DNA of 64,000 bases from an uncultured Verrucomicrobiota bacterium (GCA_937996795.1 CALKUH010000012.1:130887-194886); one strand, 5' to 3'. Shown: positions 8,714-17,534, counted from the first letter of the stretch. The notes: generated from the letters alone by a model not told the origin. A program made the numbers and translations.

Positions 8714-9406
8714 ATGTTGCCCGAGTCTCCAGCCGCCCACGCGCCGCCGGTCCGCCGGTGGACCGCGCGCGTGTTGTCGCATCGCCCGCTTTCCCGCACC
8801 GCGTTCGAGCTGGTCCTGAGCCGCGACGGCGTGCCGTTCGCCGCGGGGCAGTTGCTGACGATTCACGGGCGCGAGCTGACGGAGGACCGCAACTACACGA
8901 TCGCGAGCGGGGAGCGCGACGACTTCCTGACCGTGCTGTACCGGCTGATCCCAGGCGGCATCCTCACGCCGCAGCTCCGCGCGCTGCGGGCGGGCGACGC
9001 GGTGGACGTGTCCGCGCCGTGCGGCGAGTTCGTCCTGCGCGACCGCGCGCGCCCGATCGTCTTCGTGGCGACCGGCACCGGCATCGCGCCCTGTCGCGCC
9101 TATGCCCGCACACATCCGGACCTCGACCTCACGATCCTGCACGGCGTGCGGACCGCGGAGGATTTGTTCTATCGCGAGGAGTTCGCGGGTCGGCCCTACC
9201 ATCCGTGCCTCAGCGCGGAATCGGGCGCCGGGTTCCACGGACGCGTCACGGATTTCAGCCGCACGTTTGACTTTCCCGCCGGCGCGCATTTCTACCTCTG
9301 CGGCGCGAACGAGATGTTCTACGAGATGCGCGACCTGCTCAAGGAGCGCGGCATCGACCCGGCTGCGCTGTTCACCGAGGCGTATTACTACACGCATGAA
9401 ACGTAA
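8714..9406 (+). CDS. Ferredoxin-NADP reductase-like flavoprotein
   Basis: A 230-residue oxidoreductase with the FNR fold. An N-terminal FAD-binding barrel carries the RNYTIAS motif (the family's RxYS/T flavin motif). An NAD(P)-binding domain follows with FVATGTGIAPCRAYAR, then FYLCGANEMFYEMRDLLKERGI, which matches the C-terminal 'yvCGp..m...v...L...Gi' pattern. It lacks a 2Fe-2S domain, so its electron partner must be separate. The ATG at 8714 begins the recognisable domain. It overlaps the following ApbE-like gene by 11 nt, which suggests joint expression and a flavin-related role. Confidence 0.82.
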   Translation: MLPESPAAHAPPVRRWTARVLSHRPLSRTAFELVLSRDGVPFAAGQLLTIHGRELTEDRNYTIASGERDDFLTVLYRLIPGGILTPQLRALRAGDAVDVSAPCGEFVLRDRARPIVFVATGTGIAPCRAYARTHPDLDLTILHGVRTAEDLFYREEFAGRPYHPCLSAESGAGFHGRVTDFSRTFDFPAGAHFYLCGANEMFYEMRDLLKERGIDPAALFTEAYYYTHET

Positions 9407-10457
9407 CACGGCCATCCTGCCGGCCCTGCTGGCCGCGCTGGCGCTGGGCGCCGGCTGCGCGGACCGCGCGCCGCGCCAGGTCGACTTCGTCGTCGGCACG
9501 GCCACCGCGCGCGTGGCCGTGGCGCGCGACAATCCGACCCAGCTGCCGACCGTGCAGACCGCCGCGCGGCGCGTGCTCGGCACGATGTGGGGCGAGTTCA
9601 ACGAGCAGGACAAACGGAGCGAACTCTACCGGATCAACCAACTCGCCGGCGCCTACAGCATCCAGGTCTCGTTCGATGTCTTCCGCGCCATCGACCTCGC
9701 GCACTACTACGGCAAACTGACCGGCAACGCCTATGACCTGACCGTGTCGCCGCTGCTGGCGGCGTGGGGCTTCACCGGCGACGTGCCGGCGGAGGAACCC
9801 GGCGAGGAGGAGCTCAATGCCCTGCGCGCGCTGGTCGGCCCGCAACACCTGCAGCTCTCGGAACAGGGCGCCCTCTCCATCCTCACGCCGGGCACGCACC
9901 TCGCGGCGGGCGACCTGAAATTCGCCTATGGCGTGGACCTCGCGGCGCTCGACCTGCGGCGCCGTGAACTGATCCCGGCGCTGGTCGCCTGGGAGGATTT
10001 CGCACGGGCGATGGATCGCCCCGCGCCGGGCGAGTCGTGGCGCGTCCCCGTTCGCAATCCCTTCGGCGGCGCGCCACTCGGATCGGTGGCGCTCGCGGAC
10101 GGCGCGGCGCTCGCCGTGGCCGGGCTGTATGACCGCAGCGTCACCATCGGGCCGCGCCGGTACGGCGGGGTCCTTGATCCCCACACCGGGCGCCCCGCCG
10201 AAGGCACGGCGCTCGCCGCCGTGCGCGGGCCGACCTGCACCATGGCCCACGCGCTCGCACAGGCGCTGATCGTGCTGGGACTGGAACGCGGGAAGGACAT
10301 CCTGCGCGAGTTTCCCGAATGCGAAGTCCTGCTCGTGCCTGACCGGCAACCGATTGAGCTGTGGGTCACACCGGGCTGGAAGGATCACTTCGAGCCGGGC
10401 GACGCCCACCGCGGTTCGCTGCGTGATTGGGAGGTCACGGCCTCCGCGTCGGACTAG
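9396..10457 (+). CDS. ApbE-like (FAD:protein FMN transferase family) lipoprotein, divergent
   Basis: A 353-residue ApbE-family protein with an N-terminal hydrophobic segment ending LALGAGC (candidate lipidated Cys21, imperfect lipobox). Recognisable family segments are the EFNEQDKRSELYRINQ region (66-82), NAYDLTVSPLLAAWGF (111-126), LDPHTGRP (260-267) and the PTCTMAHALAQALIVLG helix (279-295). ApbE proteins covalently attach FMN to threonines of exported electron-transfer proteins. Here the usual LDLGGIAKGYAVD is reduced to GDLKFAYGVD, the GGD motif after it is AWEDF, and the His before IDPxTG is replaced (GGVLDPHTG). It may therefore be inactive or altered. It overlaps the upstream flavoprotein gene. 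Confidence 0.78.
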   Translation: MKRNTAILPALLAALALGAGCADRAPRQVDFVVGTATARVAVARDNPTQLPTVQTAARRVLGTMWGEFNEQDKRSELYRINQLAGAYSIQVSFDVFRAIDLAHYYGKLTGNAYDLTVSPLLAAWGFTGDVPAEEPGEEELNALRALVGPQHLQLSEQGALSILTPGTHLAAGDLKFAYGVDLAALDLRRRELIPALVAWEDFARAMDRPAPGESWRVPVRNPFGGAPLGSVALADGAALAVAGLYDRSVTIGPRRYGGVLDPHTGRPAEGTALAAVRGPTCTMAHALAQALIVLGLERGKDILREFPECEVLLVPDRQPIELWVTPGWKDHFEPGDAHRGSLRDWEVTASASD

Positions 10458-10469
10458 TCCGCCGCGCCC

Positions 10470-11204
10470 TCAGGCCTTCGCCGCGGCGTTGAGTTCGGCG
10501 AGCGTCACGCGGCCTTCGTAGAGCGCCTTGCCGACCACCGCGCCGCCGAGATTCATCCGGCCCAGCGCGCGCAGCGCCTTCACATCCGCCACCGCGCTGA
10601 CACCGCCGGACGCGAGCACCGTGCAGCGCACGGCCATGCACAACTCATCCATCGCCTGCGTATTCGCGCCGCCGAGCATGCCGTCCGTCGCCGTGTCGGT
10701 GCAGATCAGCGTCTGCACGCCGAGGTCCTGCGCCTGGCGCGCGAGATCCACCGCGCGCACGTTCGTCGTCTCCGTCCAGCCGCGGATTTGCACGTGCCCG
10801 CCGCGCGCGTCGATGCCGACGGCGATTTTTTCGCCGTAACAGTCCACCAGCTTCCGCACCTGCTCCGGCTCCGCCCACGCGCGGGTGCCGAGCACGACGC
10901 GGAACGCGCCCGCCTCAAGCAGGCGCGCGACATCCGCATCCGTGCGCAACCCGCCGCCGACCTGCACGGGAACCTGCACCGACTGGATGATGCGGGTGAT
11001 CAGCTCGTGCTGCACCGACCGCCCCGAGAACGCGCCGTCGAGGTCCACGACATGCAACACCTCGGCGCCCTGCCCGACCCAATGCGCCGCCATCGCCACC
11101 GGGTCCTGGCCGTACACGGTGACCGCATCGGCGCGCCCCTGCAGCAGGCGGACGCAATGCCCGCCCTTGAGGTCGATCGCCGGATATATCGTGAAACCCG
11201 TCAT
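10470..11204 (-). CDS. hisA: ProFAR isomerase HisA
   Basis: A 244-residue (beta/alpha)8 barrel that isomerises ProFAR to PRFAR in histidine synthesis. The half-barrel phosphate sites and catalytic Asp pair are visible: AIDLKGGHCVRLLQG with Asp11 near the N-terminus and TDTATDGMLGG in the second half, plus VGGGLR and ASGGVS phosphate-binding loops. It overlaps hisH by 4 nt and is the last gene in the visible hisB-hisH-hisA run; hisF is not in the window. Confidence 0.95.
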   Translation of the reverse strand: MTGFTIYPAIDLKGGHCVRLLQGRADAVTVYGQDPVAMAAHWVGQGAEVLHVVDLDGAFSGRSVQHELITRIIQSVQVPVQVGGGLRTDADVARLLEAGAFRVVLGTRAWAEPEQVRKLVDCYGEKIAVGIDARGGHVQIRGWTETTNVRAVDLARQAQDLGVQTLICTDTATDGMLGGANTQAMDELCMAVRCTVLASGGVSAVADVKALRALGRMNLGGAVVGKALYEGRVTLAELNAAAKA

Positions 11205-11830
11205 TGCGCCGCCGTCCTTTCATACGCCCAGTCCGCGAAATTCTGCAACAGCATCAACCCGACCTTCTGGCTCTTTTCCGGGTGGAACTGGATCGCCATC
11301 ACGTTGTCGCGCCAGACCACCGCGCCGAACGGGCCGCCGTAGTCCGTCACGCCCACCACTTCCGGGCCGGTCGCCTCCGCACGGTAGGAGTGCACAAAGT
11401 AAAAATATGCCTCGTCCGGGATGCCGGGAAACAGCGGGCAGTCGCGGTTGGACTGGCGCACGCTGTTCCACCCGATCTGCGGAATCTTCAACCCAGGCTG
11501 TTCCGTAAAACGGCGGATGCGCCCCGGGAACACGCCGAGCCCCGGCACGTCGGGCGACTCCTCGCTGCCCTCATACAACGCCTGCAACCCGACGCAAATG
11601 CCGAGGAACGGACGTCCGCCCGCGATCCATTTTTTCACCGGCTCCTCAAAGCCGTGCGCGCGCAATTTTTGCAGGCAGTCGCCAAACGCGCCCACCCCGG
11701 GCAGCACCATCGCCTCGACGCCGCGCAACTCGTCCGGCTTCGTCACCACGCGCGCAGGCACCTCCAGGAAGCGAAACGCATTCGTCACGCTCCCGAGGTT
11801 GCCGGCTTCATAATCGAGAATGCCAATCAT
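11201..11830 (-). CDS. hisH: Imidazole glycerol phosphate synthase glutaminase HisH
   Basis: A 209-residue class I glutamine amidotransferase that supplies ammonia to HisF. The catalytic triad is present: Cys79 in FLGICVGLQ, and His183/Glu185 in FHPEKSQKVG. The GxGxFxDC-type segment PGVGAFGDC near residue 45 is typical. It lies 140 nt after hisB, separated by a repeat element, and overlaps hisA at its 3' end. Confidence 0.95.
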   Translation of the reverse strand: MIGILDYEAGNLGSVTNAFRFLEVPARVVTKPDELRGVEAMVLPGVGAFGDCLQKLRAHGFEEPVKKWIAGGRPFLGICVGLQALYEGSEESPDVPGLGVFPGRIRRFTEQPGLKIPQIGWNSVRQSNRDCPLFPGIPDEAYFYFVHSYRAEATGPEVVGVTDYGGPFGAVVWRDNVMAIQFHPEKSQKVGLMLLQNFADWAYERTAAQ

Positions 11831-11842
11831 AAGGTGGAAGAC

Positions 11843-11961
11843 GGTGTCAGGTGTCGGGGTTCAGGCAGGAGAGCGTTACCGTTTGCAACGTCTGTAAAAA
11901 CTTTTTTCGCGACTTTCAACGTCTGTAAAAACTTCTTCCCTGACACCCGAAACCCGACACC
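11843..11961. repeat. 119-bp composite repeat between hisB and hisH
   Basis: Imperfect 23-nt inverted ends (11843-11865 and 11939-11961, both of GGTGTC/GGGTGTCAGG type) bracket two direct copies of CAACGTCTGTAAAAACTT at 11886-11903 and 11917-11934, spaced 31 nt. The same core pair, read on the other strand as TTTTTACAGACGTTG, recurs at 22.1 kb and 59.0 kb with identical spacing. It fills almost the whole hisB-hisH gap, so it would be transcribed with the his genes. It has no coding capacity. Confidence 0.85.
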
Positions 11962-11970
11962 CTCTTATCC

Positions 11971-12561
11971 TTACAAGGTGCCCTTGCTGGACGGCACGCC
12001 TTTGACGCGGGGGTTCAGCGTCGCGGCGGCGAGCAGCGCTTTGGCGACGCCCTTGAACACGCTTTCCAGCGCGTGGTGCGGCTCCTGGCCGTACTGCTGC
12101 GCGATGTGCAGGTTCATGCGGCCCTGCGTGACGAAACCGCGGAAGAATTCCTCCATCAGGTCCACGTCGAAATCGCGGATCTTCCGCTTCTTCGTCGCGA
12201 GCGAATAGACGAGGTACGGGCGGCCGCCGAGGTCCATCGCGACCTGGCACAGCGCCTCGTCCATCGGCACGAGGCTCCAGCCGTAGCGGTTGATGCCCTT
12301 CCGGTCGCCCAGCGCCTGGTTCAACGCCTCGCCGAGCGCGAGGCCGACGTCCTCCACCGTGTGGTGATAGTCCACATCGAGGTCGCCCTTCGCCTTCACG
12401 TTCAAATCGAGCAGCGCGTGCTTCGCGAGCAAATCGAGCATGTGGTCGAGGAACGCGATCCCGGTCTTGTTTTTATACACGCCGTCGCCATCGAGATTGA
12501 GGTCGATGACGATGTCGGTTTCCTTCGTTTTTCTATCAATTCGGGCCGTGCGTTTTTTCAT
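11971..12561 (-). CDS. hisB: Imidazoleglycerol-phosphate dehydratase HisB
   Basis: A 196-residue monofunctional IGPD, which dehydrates imidazole glycerol phosphate using two Mn ions. Metal-ligand motifs are clear: FLDHML in the first half, DYHHTVEDVG, and MNLHIAQQYGQEPHHALES in the second half. Length matches bacterial IGPD without the phosphatase domain found in enterobacterial HisB. ATG at 12561 is chosen because the conserved sequence starts directly after it; upstream codons lie in the divergent CYTH gene. First of three his genes here. Confidence 0.94.
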   Translation of the reverse strand: MKKRTARIDRKTKETDIVIDLNLDGDGVYKNKTGIAFLDHMLDLLAKHALLDLNVKAKGDLDVDYHHTVEDVGLALGEALNQALGDRKGINRYGWSLVPMDEALCQVAMDLGGRPYLVYSLATKKRKIRDFDVDLMEEFFRGFVTQGRMNLHIAQQYGQEPHHALESVFKGVAKALLAAATLNPRVKGVPSSKGTL

Positions 12562-12607
12562 GACCGGGCTAGGATAGCGAAGTTCAACGCCCCGCCAAGC
12601 CCGAACC

Positions 12608-13078
12608 ATGAAACAGGAAATCGAACGCAAGTTCCTCGTCCGCTCCGACGCCTGGCGCGCGGCGGCGGTGTCCGCGGAGCGGATGCGGCAGGGGTATTTG
12701 TGCTCGGAGGAGGCGCGGACGGTGCGGGTCCGGCTCGCGGGCGGTCGCGCGTGGATCACGATCAAGGGCCAGGGCGACGGCGCGGCGCGCGCGGAATACG
12801 AATATCCCATCCCGCCCGGCGACGCGACGGACCTGCTCGATCACCTCTGCCTGCCCGGCCAGATCGACAAGACGCGGCACCGTATCCCCTACGGCGGCCT
12901 GGTCTTCGAGGTGGATGTCTTCCACGGCGACAACGAAGGCCTTCTGCTGGCCGAGGTGGAACTGCCCGCCACCGACACCGTGGTCGAACACCCGGCGTGG
13001 CTCGGCGAGGAAGTCACCGGCGATCCGCGCTATTTCAACGCCTACCTCGCCCGCCATCCGTTCACGACCTGGCGCTGA
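12608..13078 (+). CDS. CYTH-domain protein
   Basis: A 156-residue single CYTH (adenylate cyclase/thiamine triphosphatase) domain. It begins with the signature EIERKF at residues 4-9, followed by RMRQGYL, RTVRVRL and AWITIKGQ strands of the tunnel fold, and EVDVFHG and LAEVEL acidic strands that bind metal. Close relatives are short bacterial inorganic triphosphatases or tripolyphosphatases. Substrate is not predictable. Divergent from hisB across 46 nt. Confidence 0.85.
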   Translation: MKQEIERKFLVRSDAWRAAAVSAERMRQGYLCSEEARTVRVRLAGGRAWITIKGQGDGAARAEYEYPIPPGDATDLLDHLCLPGQIDKTRHRIPYGGLVFEVDVFHGDNEGLLLAEVELPATDTVVEHPAWLGEEVTGDPRYFNAYLARHPFTTWR

Positions 13079-13122
13079 AGGCGCGCGGCCCCCTGCCGCG
13101 CCCGGCGTGCGCGGCTACAGAA

Positions 13123-14451
13123 TCAGGCCCGGATCAACGCGAGGATTTCGTCGCGGTGTTTCTTCATCTGGTCCGCGGTCTTCGCCTCGAGGTTGAGGCG
13201 GATGAGCGGCTCGGTGTTGGAGGAGCGGACGTTGAACCACCAGTCGGCGAACTCCACGGAGAAGCCGTCGAGTTCGATGACCTTGCCCTTGCTCGCATAT
13301 TTTTCGCGCAGGCGCTGCAGCACGGCCTTGGTGTCGTGCACCTCGGAGTTGATTTCGCCGCTCGCGTGGTAGCGGCGGATCGGCTTCATCAGTTCCGACA
13401 GCGGCTGGCTGGACTGGCTGAGCAGGTTCGCCACGTAGAGCGCGGCGAGCGCGGAGCTTTCGGTGAAGAAGTTGTCCTTGAAGTAGAAGTGGCCCGACAG
13501 CTCGCCCGCGAACAGGGCATCCGCCTCGCGCATCTGCTGTTTGATGAAGGCGTGGCCGACGCGCGACATCATCGGGCGGCCCTTGTGTTCGAGGATGACT
13601 TCCTTGACGGCCCAGCTTGAGCGCAGGTCGTAGAAAATCGCCGCGCCGGGGTGGCGGTCGAGCACCACCTGCGCGACGAGCGCGGTGATCATGTCGCTGG
13701 TCACGATCTGGCCCTTCTCGTCCATGAACCCGACGCGGTCCGCGTCGCCGTCGAAATAGAGGCCGAGGTCGTACTTGCCGTGCGTGATCTTGTGGCGCAG
13801 CGCTTCCCACGTCTCTTCGTGCAGCGGATTCGCCTCGTGGTTCGGGAAGGTGCCGTCGAGCGTGTCGAACAGCGGGTCGATCTCGAAATTCTTGAGGCCG
13901 CGCAGGACCTCGCCCTCCACGATGCCCATGCCGTTGCTGTAGTCGATCGCGACGCGCAGCGGGCGCTTCAGGTCGGCGAAGCCGCGGATGCGCTGGACGT
14001 AGGCGGGGATGATGTCGTGGCGGGACAGCGTGCCGCGGCGCGAGACGGGGGGAAACGCATTCGCGAGGGCGAGTTTCTCGATGTCCTTGATGCCCGTCGC
14101 GCCGCTGATCGGGATGGCCTGTTCGCGGCACAGCTTGAACCCGTTCCATTCGCCGGGATTGTGCGACGCGGTCAGCATGATGCTCGCGTCGGCGCCGAGC
14201 GTGCCGTTGGCGTAGTAGCTCATCGGCGTGGAGACCATGCCGAGGTCCACCACGTCGGCCCCCTGCGTCATGATCCCGTCCGCCAGCGCCTGGAACAGCG
14301 GCTCCGAGTGCGGCCGCATGTCGCGCCCGACGATGACCTTCTTGCAGCCGAGGAACGTGACGAACGCGCGCCCGATCTTGCGCGCGAGGTCCTCGTTCAG
14401 GGTCTTGCCGTAGATGCCGCGGATGTCATACGCCTTGAAAATACTCGACAT
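13123..14451 (-). CDS. Phosphomannomutase/phosphoglucomutase
   Basis: A 442-residue alpha-D-phosphohexomutase, four domains. It shows the phosphoserine loop LTASHNPGEWNG, the Mg-binding loop DGDADR, the sugar-binding GELSGH and the phosphate-binding RSSNTEP near the C-terminus. It starts SSIFKAYDIRGIYG, characteristic of PMM/PGM (AlgC/ManB) types, so it probably makes mannose-1-P or glucose-1-P for surface polysaccharide or storage. ATG at 14451 has AAAGGAGA 6 nt upstream; an in-frame ATG 11 codons earlier is rejected. Downstream, 13080-13122 is GC-rich and palindromic, ending GCGCGGCTACAG. Confidence 0.93.
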   Translation of the reverse strand: MSSIFKAYDIRGIYGKTLNEDLARKIGRAFVTFLGCKKVIVGRDMRPHSEPLFQALADGIMTQGADVVDLGMVSTPMSYYANGTLGADASIMLTASHNPGEWNGFKLCREQAIPISGATGIKDIEKLALANAFPPVSRRGTLSRHDIIPAYVQRIRGFADLKRPLRVAIDYSNGMGIVEGEVLRGLKNFEIDPLFDTLDGTFPNHEANPLHEETWEALRHKITHGKYDLGLYFDGDADRVGFMDEKGQIVTSDMITALVAQVVLDRHPGAAIFYDLRSSWAVKEVILEHKGRPMMSRVGHAFIKQQMREADALFAGELSGHFYFKDNFFTESSALAALYVANLLSQSSQPLSELMKPIRRYHASGEINSEVHDTKAVLQRLREKYASKGKVIELDGFSVEFADWWFNVRSSNTEPLIRLNLEAKTADQMKKHRDEILALIRA

Positions 14452-14551
14452 GGATATCTCTCCTTTGCGCCGTGGGGCGTCCAATGCCCCGCGACGTTAG
14501 CGGGCGCGGCACGAAGGGTTCAAGCGCGAAAGCCGGTTCTTGCGGGCGGGG

Positions 14552-15367
14552 TCAGCCGCGATAGCGGGCCCGCAACAGGTTCATCATGTGGACGTTGATG
14601 TCCCACTGGCTGGCGACGGGCTGCTGCGTGTACGGCAGCACCGGCAGGTAGGGCGGCGGGCCGAATTCCGGCGTGATCGTCAGGCGCGCGGCGCCGGTCG
14701 CCCGCTTGTGCGCGACGCAGCGATCCCACCACGCGAGGTGCGCGTCGAGCGCGGTCTGCCACTCGGGCGCGCGCGGATCGCTCACCTGCGGGCCCTGCGC
14801 CCAGCCGACGCGCGCATGGATGTGGTCCACGTGCGGCACGACCGTCTGGATGAAATCCGCCTGGTCCTCCAGCAGCGACTCGGACACGCAGCACCAGTGG
14901 GACATGTCGAGCGCGATGCGCACGGACGGCTCGGCGCGAAGCAGTTCCGCCGTCCGCCACGCGGTGTGGCAGCAGCGGCCGCGGTGCGTCTCGTGCACGA
15001 TCGGGAGGCCCGTCTCCGCGGCCACCGCCGACGCCCGCGCGAACACGCGGCGGTTCTCGTCCAGCGTAAACAGGTTCCGCCCCGTGTGGCTGTTGATGAA
15101 CAGCGGATTAAAACTCGCGGCATACCGCAGGCGCCGCTCGAACTGCGCGAGATGCGCGGACAGGTCGCGCATCTGGGTGTCCCAATGCTGCATGATGAGC
15201 TGGAGCCCCGCCTCGCGCGCGAGCGCGGCCAGGCGCTCCACGACCGGGTCCGGGTCGGTGGCCGCCAGTTCCACACCGTCATAACCGGCCTCGCGGACGC
15301 GTGAAACAAACACCTCCGGCGCAAGCGCCCCGGACCCCCAATGCGGACAAAAGAACACCAGCTTCAT
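14552..15367 (-). CDS. Sugar phosphate isomerase/epimerase-like TIM-barrel protein
   Basis: A 271-residue protein of the xylose isomerase-like TIM-barrel (AP endonuclease 2) superfamily. Metal-site style motifs occur on successive strands: GYDGVEL near the N-terminus, INSHTG, IVHETHRGR, ALDMSHW, HIHARVG and TPEFGPPPY. Glu and His in these motifs are the usual divalent-metal ligands. No signal peptide. The natural substrate is unknown. Appears to be a lone gene, 100 nt upstream of the phosphohexomutase on the same strand. Confidence 0.78.
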   Translation of the reverse strand: MKLVFFCPHWGSGALAPEVFVSRVREAGYDGVELAATDPDPVVERLAALAREAGLQLIMQHWDTQMRDLSAHLAQFERRLRYAASFNPLFINSHTGRNLFTLDENRRVFARASAVAAETGLPIVHETHRGRCCHTAWRTAELLRAEPSVRIALDMSHWCCVSESLLEDQADFIQTVVPHVDHIHARVGWAQGPQVSDPRAPEWQTALDAHLAWWDRCVAHKRATGAARLTITPEFGPPPYLPVLPYTQQPVASQWDINVHMMNLLRARYRG

Positions 15368-15458
15368 GTCAGGCCTCCTCGATGCCGGCGACTCTAAGCA
15401 TTTCCCACCCTTCGTCCATCGCAGAACGACAAACCCACAACGGCGATGTTTGACTCTG

Positions 15459-15486
15459 TAAATAATAAAGGTATATTATTTATACC
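15459..15486. promoter_or_regulatory. Candidate BrnTA promoter/operator palindromes
   Basis: An AT-rich patch just before brnT holds two interlocked inverted repeats: TAAATAAT (15459-15466) with ATTATTTA (15475-15482), and GGTATA (15470-15475) with TATACC (15481-15486). Such repeats overlapping the promoter suit the autoregulatory binding of a ribbon-helix-helix antitoxin. The ATG of brnT follows within 4 nt of the last arm. Confidence 0.55.
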
Positions 15487-15489
15487 AAC

Positions 15490-15750
15490 ATGGAATTTGA
15501 ATACGACCCGGTAAAAAGCGCGAGCAACAAGAGAAAGCACGGTATTGACTTCATCGACGCGCAAGCGATATGGGCGGATGTTGACCGCCTGGAAATTCCA
15601 GGCATCAGCAAGGACGAGCCGCGCGCGCTGGTGATTGGTCGTGTGAATGACAAGTGCTGGACCGCCGTCGTTACGAACAGGGCCGACAAGGTCCGGATCA
15701 TATCTGTGCGCAGATCAAGGTCCGGGGAGATCAAACTATATGAAAGCTAA
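15490..15750 (+). CDS. brnT: BrnT-family toxin
   Basis: An 86-residue BrnT homologue, a RelE-fold ribonuclease toxin. Family marks are the opening MEFEYDPVKSASNKRKHGIDF (the 'fewD..K...N..kHgi.F' pattern), a central RALVIGRV strand and the basic tail RIISVRRSRSGE with the catalytic-type Arg cluster. It overlaps the next gene, brnA, by 11 nt. The pair sits between an isomerase-like gene and glpD, unrelated housekeeping genes, as expected for a mobile toxin-antitoxin module. Confidence 0.88.
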   Translation: MEFEYDPVKSASNKRKHGIDFIDAQAIWADVDRLEIPGISKDEPRALVIGRVNDKCWTAVVTNRADKVRIISVRRSRSGEIKLYES

Positions 15751-15967
15751 GGAATTTGACGCCAAGTTTGAGCGAGGCGAAGACATGACCCCCTATCTGG
15801 ATCTGACGAAAGCGCGCAGACCCGGGCAGGAACAGCGTCGCGTAAATGTCGATTTTCCCAACTGGATGATTCAGTCCCTTGATCGCGAGGCCCATCGGCT
15901 GGGCGTCACACGGCAATCGATCATCAAGGTGTGGATATCCGAGCGCCTGGCCCAAAAAACCGCCTGA
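15740..15967 (+). CDS. brnA: BrnA-family antitoxin
   Basis: A 75-residue antitoxin with an N-terminal toxin-binding part (KAKEFDAKFERGEDMTPYLD) and a C-terminal ribbon-helix-helix DNA-binding part: VNVDFPNWMIQSLDREAHRLGVTRQSIIKVWISERL. The start ATG at 15740 overlaps the end of brnT. BrnA antitoxins bind BrnT and repress the operon; the palindromes at 15459-15486 are the likely site. Confidence 0.87.
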   Translation: MKAKEFDAKFERGEDMTPYLDLTKARRPGQEQRRVNVDFPNWMIQSLDREAHRLGVTRQSIIKVWISERLAQKTA

Positions 15968-15974
15968 AATCGCT

Positions 15975-17534
15975 TCACGGCAGGTAGCGGCGCGCGAGGC
16001 GGGTGTAGTGGGTCACCTGCTCTTCCGCCCATGCCGCGTCGCGCCGCAGTTCGGTTGCGAGCAGGCGCGCGACGCACGGCGCGGCCTCGAGGCTGGCCCG
16101 GGCGTCCAGCAGCAGCGCGCGGGTGCGGCGCGCGAGCACGTCCTCGACCGTACGCGCCATTTCGTGGCGGGCCGCCCACACGACTTCCGCGCAGCGATAC
16201 GGCAGGCGCGGATGCAGCATCGCCGCCCATGCGGGGCTTGACCGCGCGAGCGCCTCCACCGCGCCGGCGTCCGACCCATACACCGAAAGCGCGCCGAGCG
16301 GCGGGGCGGCCGTCCACCCGTGAATCCGCAGCGACTCGGTGCACGTGGCGCGCGCGGGCAGCCCGGCCGCCGGGGCGGCCCGGTCCACCACATCGGCGCC
16401 CATCTTCCGATAGGTCGTCCACTTGCCGCCCGTGACGGTGACGAGGCCTGACGGCGAGACCTCGATGTAATGCTCGCGCGAGAGCGCGGCGGTGGGCGAT
16501 CCGCGCCGCGCGCTGAACAGCGGGCGCAAGCCGGCGAACATGCTCAACACGTCGCCGCGCTGTGGCGCCCGCTCCAAATAGCGCGCCGCGTGGCGCAACA
16601 GGTACTGGATTTCCGATTCGAGCGGGGCCGGCTCCAACGAGGCGCGCGTGACGGCGGTGTCCGTCGTGCCGAGCAGCACACGGTCGTGCCACGGCACGGC
16701 GAACAAGACGCGGCCATCCTCCGTGTGCGGCACCATGATCGCGCTCGTGCCGGGCAAAAACGAACGGTCCAGCACGAGGTGCACGCCCTGGCTCGGACGC
16801 GACAGCGGCGCGGCCGTGCGCTGGTCCATGCGGCGGATCGCATCGCTGAAAACGCCGGTGGCGTTGATCACGGCGCGCGCGCGGATTTCGATCAGCGGTC
16901 GCGCGGGGTCCTCCTCGTCGCGGACCACGACGCCGCACACGCGGCCCTTGCGCTTCAGCAGCCGCACGACTTTCATGTAATTGACCGGCACGCCGCCGAG
17001 GTCCGCGCAGGTGCGCGCGAGGCTCAACGCCAGCCGCGCGTCGTCGAACTGCGCGTCGTGGTAGATCACCCCGCCGCGCAGGCCGGCCGGCTTGACGGTC
17101 GGGATCCGCTCGAACGTCTCCCGCCGCGTCAGCGAACGCGACGGCGCGATGCCGAGATCGCCCGCCAGCGCATCGTACATCTTGAAGCCAAGCCCGTAGA
17201 ACGGGCCCTCCCACCAGTCATAGTTCGGCACGACGAACCCGAGGTCCTGGACGAGGTGCGGCGCGAGCCGGCGCAGCAGCCCGCGCTCATGCAGCGCCTC
17301 GCGCACCAGCCCGATGTGACCCTGGCGCAGATAGCGCACGCCCCCGTGGATCAGCTTCGTGCTGCGGCTCGACGTGCCTTTCGCGAAATCACACTGCTCC
17401 ACGAGCGCCGTCGAATAGCCGCGCGACGCCGCATCCACCGCCGCGCCCAATCCCGACGCGCCGCCGCCGATCACCAGCACGTCCCACTCGCGGGACGCGT
17501 CGCGCAACCGCTTCAGATGGGAATCACGATTCGT
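15975..17534 (-). CDS. glpD: FAD-dependent glycerol-3-phosphate dehydrogenase
   Basis: A 519-residue aerobic-type GlpD that oxidises glycerol-3-phosphate to DHAP at the inner membrane. It has the FAD-binding VLVIGGGASGLG motif at the N-terminus, the SSRSTKLIHGGVRYL segment, TGGKWTTYRKM in the second nucleotide-binding part and an alpha-helical C-terminal cap. No ATG, GTG or good TTG precedes the conserved region. Aligning with GlpD starts of the type 'MNR...L..L', the likely initiation codon is ACG at 17532-17534, with GAGGA 6 nt upstream. The gene begins 2 nt after the glpK stop codon. Confidence 0.9.
   Translation of the reverse strand, partial: TNRDSHLKRLRDASREWDVLVIGGGASGLGAAVDAASRGYSTALVEQCDFAKGTSSRSTKLIHGGVRYLRQGHIGLVREALHERGLLRRLAPHLVQDLGFVVPNYDWWEGPFYGLGFKMYDALAGDLGIAPSRSLTRRETFERIPTVKPAGLRGGVIYHDAQFDDARLALSLARTCADLGGVPVNYMKVVRLLKRKGRVCGVVVRDEEDPARPLIEIRARAVINATGVFSDAIRRMDQRTAAPLSRPSQGVHLVLDRSFLPGTSAIMVPHTEDGRVLFAVPWHDRVLLGTTDTAVTRASLEPAPLESEIQYLLRHAARYLERAPQRGDVLSMFAGLRPLFSARRGSPTAALSREHYIEVSPSGLVTVTGGKWTTYRKMGADVVDRAAPAAGLPARATCTESLRIHGWTAAPPLGALSVYGSDAGAVEALARSSPAWAAMLHPRLPYRCAEVVWAARHEMARTVEDVLARRTRALLLDARASLEAAPCVARLLATELRRDAAWAEEQVTHYTRLARRYLP

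Noticed and set aside
11886..11934. The 31-nt spaced repeats considered as a CRISPR array
   Set aside because: Only two units per locus, spacers below 20 nt with a conserved part, and no cas genes.
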